From contig QNYO01000093.1 in assembly GCA_003978765.1 (NCBI GenBank), positions 1 to 52,778 of the forward strand: a stretch of 52,778 nucleotides of DNA. Reading direction: 5' to 3'. This document shows positions 47,515 through 52,778 of this stretch, piece after piece (position 1 is the first letter of the stretch; every line of letters begins with the position of its first letter). The stretch comes from Hydrogenimonas sp. Lineage in GTDB: Bacteria; Campylobacterota; Campylobacteria; Campylobacterales; Hydrogenimonadaceae. A model generated the notes under the pieces. That model saw nothing but the letters and a program-made list of their open reading frames with translations, was not told the origin of the DNA and made no database searches. Made by a program: the position numbers and the translations under genes.

Positions 47515-48713
47515 CAGTGGCATGAGACAAGTTTTTTAAATCCTCTTTGTGCCAATCGGCGTAAAGGCCATTTGTAACTCTTTTCAATCATCTTTTTAAC
47601 CCAATAGGCGGGTCTGCCATAGATCTGAAACCATCCTGTATCAAGAATAGCATACTCTTCTCCAAGGGCTATTGCGAGGCCTTTCATCTTAATATTGGCA
47701 GGATGGAGAGTATCGCGTTTTAAGAGAGCAACAATATTTTGACCAGCATTGGTACCACTCTGTTCTGCACTTTGGGCTGTCGGTGGAATAGGGTTGCCAT
47801 TCGGATCTTTTAAATCAGCCGCATCCCCTATGATAAAGATATTTTCAAAACCATGAGGACGTAGATAGGCATCGACCTTAACTTGTCCAATCGGATTATG
47901 TTCAAATGGCAGGTTCTGTACAAAGGGTGCAGCCATAATGCCACCTGTAAAGATCATAAAGTCAAATGGGATGCTCTTTTCATTGGCCAAGTAGGCACAA
48001 GACTCTTCAACCTTTGTAATGGGTGATCCTGTATGTAGAATGACACCAAGCTCTTTAAGACGCTGGGTACTTCGATCGATCACATTGGGATGAAGACCAT
48101 ATAAGATGGTAGGGTCGGCACTAATAAGGTGAATATGGAGACGACCGCATGCTAAAGCATTGGAGTGGTAGTAACGGTTAAAAAAGGCTTGCATCTCTGC
48201 TGCGATTTCAACACCTGAAAGACCTGCACCACCAATAAGAATATTATAATTTTCTTTGGCATCTTTTGCACTCTCTAATCGCTTATAGAGTTCTGTTTCA
48301 AAGAATTGTTTGATTTGAAAGGCTCCCCGAAGACTTTTGACACCATACGAACATCCCTTTAATCCTTCAACACTCTCAAAGAAGCGTGTTACAGCACCAG
48401 CTGCAATGATAATATAGTCATACGCAATCACTTGACCATCTTCACAGATTAAGCGGTTATGTTCTGGTTCTAACGTTTCAGCGGTAGTATGAAGAAAGGT
48501 GATATGGTCTCCAAAGCCAGAGCAGAGTGAACGAAGACCAATAAGGGTCTGATCAAATGGTACTTTACCTGCGATGAGGTCATACCCTTCTGTTTGAAGG
48601 AAGTGGTAGGGGTGTCGGTCGATGACAGTAATACGAATATTAGGATACTCTGCAAGCTCTTTAAGTGCACGAAGGCCACCGTAGCTACCTCCGACAATAA
48701 CAATATGTTTCAT
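47511..48713 (-). CDS. NDH-2-like FAD-dependent pyridine nucleotide oxidoreductase
   Basis: 400 residues. FAD-binding GGSYGGLRALKEL at the N-terminus, IIAAGAVTRFF, NAD-binding LIGGAGLSGVEIAAEM, and a second FAD contact FIIGDAADLKDPNG. Type II NADH dehydrogenase-like, possibly NADH:quinone oxidoreductase, and the C-terminal basic, aromatic helix (IEKSYKWPLRRLAQRGFKKL) could bind membrane. Sulfide:quinone oxidoreductase is excluded by lack of its cysteine pair. Convergent with the PAS gene. Confidence 0.82.
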   Translation of the reverse strand: MKHIVIVGGSYGGLRALKELAEYPNIRITVIDRHPYHFLQTEGYDLIAGKVPFDQTLIGLRSLCSGFGDHITFLHTTAETLEPEHNRLICEDGQVIAYDYIIIAAGAVTRFFESVEGLKGCSYGVKSLRGAFQIKQFFETELYKRLESAKDAKENYNILIGGAGLSGVEIAAEMQAFFNRYYHSNALACGRLHIHLISADPTILYGLHPNVIDRSTQRLKELGVILHTGSPITKVEESCAYLANEKSIPFDFMIFTGGIMAAPFVQNLPFEHNPIGQVKVDAYLRPHGFENIFIIGDAADLKDPNGNPIPPTAQSAEQSGTNAGQNIVALLKRDTLHPANIKMKGLAIALGEEYAILDTGWFQIYGRPAYWVKKMIEKSYKWPLRRLAQRGFKKLVSCHC

Positions 48714-48851
48714 GAAGTGACTCCAATTCTCTTTCTTTTCATTATACCTGACTTTTTTTATGAGTCATTGCGAATGTTTCTATGTGGTCATAGTACATAG
48801 GCTATAGAGAGCTCTTATCTATCGTCCCTTTTTTTCTATGCAATCTTATGG

Positions 48852-48857
48852 TATAAT
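48852..48857 (+). promoter_or_regulatory. -10 element of the SRP RNA gene
   Basis: TATAAT in the context CTTATGGTATAATTCTGCC, predicting a start near 48864, about 45 bases before the SRP RNA stem. The -35 is not clear. Confidence 0.5.
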
Positions 48858-48907
48858 TCTGCCCGACAAAGTAAGACGTGAGCATTCAGCCCGTTACGGC
48901 GGTTTGA

Positions 48908-49016
48908 GTGCTCCCCTTTAGACCTGTGCAACGGCTTGGCAGGACACCGGGTCAGGACGGGAACGTAGCAGCCCACCCTGTCTTGCCGTGTGCCGCAGGG
49001 ATCTGGAGGGGAGTCT
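48908..49016 (+). ncRNA. ffs: Signal recognition particle RNA (4.5S)
   Basis: The conserved apical loop GTCAGGACGGGAACGTAGCA is the SRP core that binds Ffh. The long stem closes with CTCCCCTTTAGA at 48911-48922 pairing with TCTGGAGGGGAG at 49002-49013, giving the ~100-base small bacterial form. A T/C-rich run follows. A separate hairpin (GAGCATTCAGCCCG / CGGTTTGAGTGCTC, loop TTACGG, partly overlapping the first stem strand) lies 5' of it and may be a precursor leader. Boundaries are approximate. Confidence 0.92.
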
Positions 49017-49081
49017 TTCCTCCTTCTAACCATCAAAAATCCCTTTTCTATACACAATCTTGAATCTTTCCCTATTAAAAA

Positions 49082-49105
49082 TTGCACTTACTCTTTGAAT
49101 TGGCG
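49082..49105 (+). mobile_element. Possible decayed IS30-type end
   Basis: TTGCACTTACTCTTTGAATTGGCG matches 19 of 24 positions with the corresponding end of the IS30-like element at the right of the window (minus strand 52691-52668). The upstream codons could be a transposase tail (LLKIALTL then stop). It lies just downstream of the SRP RNA. The likeness is short. Confidence 0.35.
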
Positions 49106-49252
49106 GCACGAATTGGCACTCTCTACCTCTCGTATCACTATGTTTCTGTGAAAATATCCTTTTCATTGATGAGTTGAGCTTTCCTTATCTTTATTAGATA
49201 ATAATATTCATATTTTTATATCCATAAATTTGAAAAAAATTTGGAAAAAAAC

Positions 49253-49282
49253 TTGACAATAGTACTATCAACTTGCTATAAT
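49253..49282 (+). promoter_or_regulatory. Hsp20 promoter with internal palindrome
   Basis: TTGACA at 49253-49258 and TATAAT at 49277-49282 with an 18-base spacer. The spacer contains the perfect palindrome ATAGTACTAT (49259-49268), a plausible repressor site. HrcA's CIRCE is not present. Confidence 0.7.
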
Positions 49283-49311
49283 TTCACAAATCAAATGTGA
49301 AGGAGGTCATC

Positions 49312-49761
49312 ATGTTGGTTACACGATTTGATCCTTTCGCTGAGATTCGAGAGCTTGAAAAACGACTTCTTGGTGCTGTTAATGTTCCGACCATTCCTGC
49401 AGAGGGTGACAAAGAGGTGGTCAACGCATTTGTACCAAGTGTCAATACCCGTGAAGATGAGAGTGCTTATGTGGTTGAAGTTGACCTTCCGGGTGTAAAA
49501 AAAGAGGATATTAAAGTGAATATCGACCCTGAAAAACGCACCTTGACCATTTCAGGAGAGCGCAAGTTTAAAGAAGAGGTCAAAAAAGAGGACTACTATA
49601 AAATAGAGTCGAGCTATGGTAAGTTTATGCGAACATTCTCGCTTCCTGAAAATGTTGACCTTGATAATATCGATGCCAAAACCGAAGAGGGTGTACTTCA
49701 CGTTACACTCCCTAAAGTGAAACAAGAGGAAAAAGAGGTTAAAGAGATCCCAGTAAAATAA
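49312..49761 (+). CDS. Small heat-shock protein Hsp20 family
   Basis: 149 residues from ATG 49312 (GGAGG seven bases upstream). Alpha-crystallin domain about residues 45-135 with EDESAYVVEVDLPGVKKEDIKVNI, RTLTISGERK and the C-terminal IPV motif (EIPVK). ATP-independent chaperone that holds unfolded protein. Strong canonical promoter and isolated gene suggest stress control. Confidence 0.95.
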   Translation: MLVTRFDPFAEIRELEKRLLGAVNVPTIPAEGDKEVVNAFVPSVNTREDESAYVVEVDLPGVKKEDIKVNIDPEKRTLTISGERKFKEEVKKEDYYKIESSYGKFMRTFSLPENVDLDNIDAKTEEGVLHVTLPKVKQEEKEVKEIPVK

Positions 49762-49787
49762 GCTAAGAGGCTCACTGGTCTCTTAGC
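49762..49787 (+). terminator. Hairpin after hsp20
   Basis: A perfect 8-bp stem GCTAAGAG/CTCTTAGC, 10-base loop, immediately after the hsp20 stop codon, followed by C/T-rich CCTCCCCTTTC. Confidence 0.65.
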
Positions 49788-49841
49788 CCTCCCCTTTCAA
49801 TTTTCTTCAAGTCCCCCTATGTTATAAATCTCCTGACATTA

Positions 49842-49875
49842 TGATTTTACATATAATATAGTATATGTAAAGTCA
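49842..49875 (+). promoter_or_regulatory. Long palindrome over the thiG promoter
   Basis: Arms TGATTTTACATATA (49842-49855) and TATATGTAAAGTCA (49862-49875) are complementary at 14 positions with one wobble, around ATATAG. It spans TATAAT at 49852-49857 and the expected start of transcription, so a bound protein would block the promoter. No TPP riboswitch motif is seen in the spacer. Confidence 0.6.
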
Positions 49876-49894
49876 GCTACTGAAGGAGACCTCT

Positions 49895-50674
49895 ATGAGT
49901 GATATTTTAAAGATCGGAAAGTATGAGTTTAAAAGTCGTTTGATTGTTGGTAGTGGAAAGTACCCTGATTTCCAAACTACAAGAGATGCAACACTTGCAA
50001 GTGGTGCAGAGATGATTACTGTTGCGGTTCGCCGTGTGAATATTACTAATCCAGATGAAGAGAACTTGATGGATTATTTTAAAGATACCAATGTCAAGTT
50101 CCTTCCTAATAGTGCCGGATGTACGACAGCTGAAGAGGCGATTACACTCTTTCGTTTGACACGTGAAGCAACAGGTATTGATCTCATTAAGCTTGAAGTG
50201 ATTGGTGATACGCAAAAAACACTCTATCCAGATGTTATCGAGACGATTAAAGCGTGCGAAGTCTTGGCAAAAGATGGTTTTACCGTTATGGCTTATACCA
50301 ATGATGATCCAATCATTGCGAAGCGTTTGGAAGATGCAGGTGCCGCAGCAGTTATGCCTTTGGCAGCACCTATTGGAAGTGGTCTTGGAGTACAAAATCG
50401 CTATAATGTTGTTTTTGTACGTGAAGCGGTTAATGTTCCAGTGATTGTTGATGCAGGGATTGGTCAAGCAAGCGATGCAGCAGCAGCGATGGAGTTGGGT
50501 GCAGATGCTGTCTTGACAAATACAGCAATTGCCCAAGCAAAAGAGCCGATTTTGATGGCAGAAGCGATGAAACATGCAGTCATCGCAGGTCGTAAGAGCT
50601 ATTTGGCTGGTCGAATTCCTAAGCGACCGTATGCAACAGCATCAAGTCCAGTGGATGGAATGATTCAATTCTAA
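49895..50674 (+). CDS. thiG: Thiazole synthase ThiG
   Basis: 259 residues, TIM barrel. Schiff-base lysine in [18 protein letters not shown]; phosphate loops [20 protein letters not shown] and [33 protein letters not shown]. Forms the thiazole phosphate of thiamine with ThiS, ThiF and ThiH or ThiO, none of which are nearby. Stands alone, with a strong palindrome over its promoter. Confidence 0.96.
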   Translation: MSDILKIGKYEFKSRLIVGSGKYPDFQTTRDATLASGAEMITVAVRRVNITNPDEENLMDYFKDTNVKFLPNSAGCTTAEEAITLFRLTREATGIDLIKLEVIGDTQKTLYPDVIETIKACEVLAKDGFTVMAYTNDDPIIAKRLEDAGAAAVMPLAAPIGSGLGVQNRYNVVFVREAVNVPVIVDAGIGQASDAAAAMELGADAVLTNTAIAQAKEPILMAEAMKHAVIAGRKSYLAGRIPKRPYATASSPVDGMIQF

Positions 50675-50714
50675 TACTTCTATAAAAGTCACAGTGGTTG
50701 AAGAACCACTGTGA

Positions 50715-52061
50715 TTAAATCTTCAAAATCCCCATTAAATTGAGCATCATAAAGATGAGTGCCAATGGTGCAATATAGCGAATACTAAAATACCATATAT
50801 TAAAGAGTTTCTGACTCATCTCATTTTTTAGGGCTGCATAAACCTGCTCTTTTTGTAAGACATAACCAACAAAGATAGCAATGAGTAGGCCACCCAGTGG
50901 TAAGAGAATTGAGTCTGTTGTATATTCAAGAAGATCAAAGAGTGGTTGACCAGCGATTGAGAAGAGAGGGCCATACGCTTCAGTATAACTTAGAAGTGCT
51001 CCAAGACCGATAAGATAGTAGCCACTTCCTGCAATAAAGACTGCTTTGAAACGGCTTGTTTTGAATCGATCGATCAGATACTGCACCACAGGCTCGACCA
51101 GTGAAACGGCTGATGTAAGCCCTGCAAAGCTTAGTGCAAGGAAGAAGAGTAGGGCAAGGATAGTACCAACAACGCCAAAGGTAGAGAGGACGACAGGAAG
51201 TGAGATAAAGACAAGCCCTGGTCCTTGTGATGGAGGTGCTCCTTCAGTAAATAGGAAGGTATAGATGACAAGCCCAGCAACGAGGGCAATGAGTGTATCC
51301 ATAAAGGTGACAATGAATGCTGTTTGGGTGATACTGGTATGTTTTGGAAGTGAAGCAGCATAGGTCATGATTGCTCCCATACCCAGTGAAAGGGTAAAGA
51401 AGGAGTGACCAACCGCACGTACAATCGCTTCTGAATTTAGTTTACTCCAATCGGGTGCAAACATAAAAGAGAAGGCTTTGGAAAAACCATCAAGATTGAA
51501 AGCATAGATAAGCATCCCAAAAAGGATGAAGATGAGTGCTGGCATCAGAATAAGGTTGATCTTTTCAATACCTCCTTTAATACCGCGATAGACGATTGAA
51601 GTGACAATGAGTGTTGCCACCGTATGCCAAAAGATTTGAATACCTACTTGATTGGTAACAAGATTATTGAAGTTCTCTTTTGCCATATCTGTAGATGTGG
51701 GTAAACCAGAAAAGATTTCAAAAAGGTAGTAGAAGATCCATCCGATGACAACAGAGTAGAAGGTCATAATGATTAAGCCATTAAAACCCATAAAACCAGC
51801 ATATTTCCACCCCTTCTTATTCGGTGGTGCCAATGTTTCAAAACTTCCGACAGTATCACGTCGTCCCAGTGCACCAATAAGCATTTCAGCAATCATCACA
51901 GAAAAGCCGACAAATGCAATGGTAATGAGATAGACCAGAACAAAGGCACCACCACCATATTCTCCCGTCATATAGGGAAACTTCCAAATATTGCCCAAAC
52001 CGATGGCAGAACCAGCTGCTGCCATAATAAACCCTAACCGACTAAACTGCGCTATTTTCAT
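50715..52061 (-). CDS. SLC6-type sodium-dependent neurotransmitter:sodium symporter (NSS) family transporter
   Basis: 448 residues, about 11-12 helices. Starts MKIAQFSRLGFIMAAAGSAIGLGNIWKFPYMTGEYGGGAFVLVYL, the TM1 NSS signature (GSAIGLGNIWKFP). SLVEP is in a late helix. Transports amino acids or related solutes with sodium. A longer reading frame reaching into tRNA-Pro is an artefact; the start is ATG 52061. Confidence 0.93.
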   Translation of the reverse strand: MKIAQFSRLGFIMAAAGSAIGLGNIWKFPYMTGEYGGGAFVLVYLITIAFVGFSVMIAEMLIGALGRRDTVGSFETLAPPNKKGWKYAGFMGFNGLIIMTFYSVVIGWIFYYLFEIFSGLPTSTDMAKENFNNLVTNQVGIQIFWHTVATLIVTSIVYRGIKGGIEKINLILMPALIFILFGMLIYAFNLDGFSKAFSFMFAPDWSKLNSEAIVRAVGHSFFTLSLGMGAIMTYAASLPKHTSITQTAFIVTFMDTLIALVAGLVIYTFLFTEGAPPSQGPGLVFISLPVVLSTFGVVGTILALLFFLALSFAGLTSAVSLVEPVVQYLIDRFKTSRFKAVFIAGSGYYLIGLGALLSYTEAYGPLFSIAGQPLFDLLEYTTDSILLPLGGLLIAIFVGYVLQKEQVYAALKNEMSQKLFNIWYFSIRYIAPLALIFMMLNLMGILKI

Positions 52062-52112
52062 CGCAAAACCTTTAAAAAGTGAGAAATAAAACCGTAAAAA
52101 AATTATACCATG

Positions 52113-52141
52113 TTGACAAAAGGAAAGTTTTTGACTATAAT
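52113..52141 (+). promoter_or_regulatory. Promoter of the tRNA cluster
   Basis: TTGACA at 52113-52118, a 17-base spacer and TATAAT at 52136-52141: a consensus sigma-70 promoter 18 bases before tRNA-Pro, on the opposite strand from the NSS transporter start. Confidence 0.85.
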
Positions 52142-52159
52142 TGCACTCCACTTTTGGTA

Positions 52160-52237
52160 CGGGGTGTAGCGCAGTCTGGTTAGCGCACCTGGTTTGGGAC
52201 CAGGGGGTCGAAGGTTCGAATCCTTTCACCCCGACCA
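52160..52237 (+). tRNA. tRNA-Pro (anticodon TGG)
   Basis: Acceptor CGGGGTG pairs with CACCCCG, anticodon loop TTTGGGA, T-loop GTTCGAATC, encoded CCA. First of five in one array. Confidence 0.96.
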
Positions 52238-52277
52238 TGTAAATTGATCTTTGTAACTCTTAATTATTTTTGTAGAT

Positions 52278-52355
52278 GGTGGGTGTAGCTCAGTCGGTTA
52301 GAGCGCCAGATTGTGGCTCTGGAGGTCGCCGGTTCGATTCCGGTCATCCACCCCA
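52278..52355 (+). tRNA. tRNA-His (anticodon GTG)
   Basis: Acceptor GTGGGTG pairs with CATCCAC; an extra G(-1) at 52278 pairs with the discriminator C, the mark of tRNA-His. Anticodon loop TTGTGGC. CCA encoded. Confidence 0.96.
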
Positions 52356-52395
52356 TCAGAGCGAAAATAGAAGATATTGATAATAAAAAAGAGTT

Positions 52396-52472
52396 GCGCC
52401 CGTAGCTCAATTGGATAGAGCGACGGACTTCGGATCCGTAGGCTGGGGGTTCGACTCCTCCCGGGCGCGCCA
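52396..52472 (+). tRNA. tRNA-Arg (anticodon TCG)
   Basis: Acceptor GCGCCCG pairs with CGGGCGC, anticodon loop CTTCGGA, T-loop GGTTCGACTCC, discriminator G, CCA encoded. Confidence 0.95.
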
Positions 52473-52480
52473 CCTTCTGA

Positions 52481-52557
52481 GCGCCCATAGCTCAGCTGGA
52501 TAGAGCAACGGCCTTCTAAGCCGTAGGCCTCAGGTTCGAATCCTGATGGGCGTACCA
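52481..52557 (+). tRNA. tRNA-Arg (anticodon TCT)
   Basis: Acceptor GCGCCCA pairs with TGGGCGT (first pair G-T wobble), anticodon loop CTTCTAA, T-loop GGTTCGAATCC, CCA encoded. Second arginine tRNA, eight bases after the first. Confidence 0.95.
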
Positions 52558-52570
52558 TTTTTTTAATTAT

Positions 52571-52655
52571 GCGGACGTGGTGGAATTGGTAGACACGCCA
52601 GACTTAGGATCTGGTGCCGCAAGGTGTGGAGGTTCAAGTCCTCTCGTCCGCACCA
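52571..52655 (+). tRNA. tRNA-Leu (anticodon TAG)
   Basis: 85 bases with a long variable arm (TGCCGCAAGGTGT), acceptor GCGGACG pairs with CGTCCGC, anticodon loop CTTAGGA, CCA encoded. Last of the array. Confidence 0.95.
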
Positions 52656-52693
52656 CCTCATATCTCTCGCCCATTCAACTCATAAGTGCAACT

Positions 52694-52778
52694 TCACGCG
52701 ATTGAAATCCTATTTAGTTCTTTGAGAAACTTCGAGAAAAAGACTTCATGAGGCGTCTTATATCCCAGTACTTTTCTT
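52694..52778 (-). mobile_element. IS30-family transposase, C-terminal fragment at window edge
   Basis: On the minus strand from the edge a frame reads RKVLGYKTPHEVFF, then SKFLKELNRISIA and a stop at 52694. The (R)K(V/C)LG(Y/F)KTPxEVFF segment is the C-terminus of IS30-family transposases. The element continues beyond the window; its right end must lie between 52656 and 52693, directly downstream of tRNA-Leu, and TTGCACTTATGAGTTGAATG (minus strand 52691-52672) is a likely part of the terminal region. Confidence 0.8.

Noticed and set aside
47511-48713. Sulfide:quinone oxidoreductase
   Set aside because: The redox cysteine pair of SQR is missing; the pattern is closer to NDH-2.
52061-52238. 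N-terminal extension of the NSS transporter frame
   Set aside because: It runs antisense through tRNA-Pro, and the conserved TM1 begins at the ATG at 52061.
52264-52558. Two minus-strand frames within the tRNA array
   Set aside because: They are antisense translations of tRNA genes, a common artefact giving 'GxEP' and 'RSGFEPE'-like proteins.

Overview
The window looks like chromosomal DNA of a Campylobacterota (epsilonproteobacterial) chemolithotroph, close to the Sulfurovum/Sulfurimonas/Nitratiruptor type. Grounds: a NifS plus three-domain NifU iron-sulfur pair, hydrogenase maturation genes, PAS proteins of the Aer/CetB kind carrying the HNI(V/I)RHPD signature, a clpP-GGDEF-def cluster, a NifU-type rather than IscU-type Fe-S system, class III ribonucleotide reductase, FliI, HemJ, and moderately AT-rich codon use with many TTG/GTG starts. 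The genus cannot be fixed from the sequence alone.

Layout. 1-4664: tail of a hyp operon (hypB end, hypC, hypD, hypE, hypA), then hemJ and a degenerate GGDEF/PilZ-like protein. 4668-7232: small membrane protein and the nifS-nifU operon (minus strand). 7513-9977: SulP transporter, a c-type haem protein and a CopD-like membrane protein. 10118-12874: anaerobic ribonucleotide reductase, in which the glycyl-radical segment is carried by its own 51-codon gene between nrdD and nrdG. 12881-14793: PAS histidine kinase and response regulator. 14830-17218: HIT protein, then a very AT-rich two-gene cassette (AAA ATPase plus a protein with a PD-(D/E)xK-like ELK motif), probably acquired. 17302-25880: YjfB-like peptide, fliI, folE, tig-clpP-GGDEF-def-comM, slipin/NfeD. 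26110-32391: NERD protein, secreted endonuclease, YqiA esterase, HtrA-type protease, RmuC, aldo/keto reductase. 32587-37845 (minus): glmM, lspA, tRNA-Val, thrS, infC, rpmI, rplT. 38266-47514: lipoprotein, rnhB, YjbQ, purT, rpsU, Nnr, purN, SagB-like oxidoreductase, DUF309, rhodanese, YajQ, and a divergent CZB/PAS pair. 47511-52061: NDH-2-like flavoprotein, SRP RNA, Hsp20, thiG, SLC6-type transporter. 52160-52655: five tRNAs, followed at the right edge by the end of an IS30-family transposase.

How it fits together: most of the window is housekeeping (translation, protein quality control, purine, thiamine, cell wall) mixed with functions for an anaerobic or microaerobic, hydrogen- and metal-dependent life (Hyp, NifSU, NrdDG, NDH-2) and sensing (PAS, CZB, degenerate GGDEF). 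The strongest unusual signals are the split glycyl-radical reductase, the AAA-ATPase/ELK cassette, and several unexplained palindromes or structured non-coding segments upstream of nifS, nrdD, glmM, rplT, hsp20 and thiG. No CRISPR array, rRNA operon or prophage was seen.
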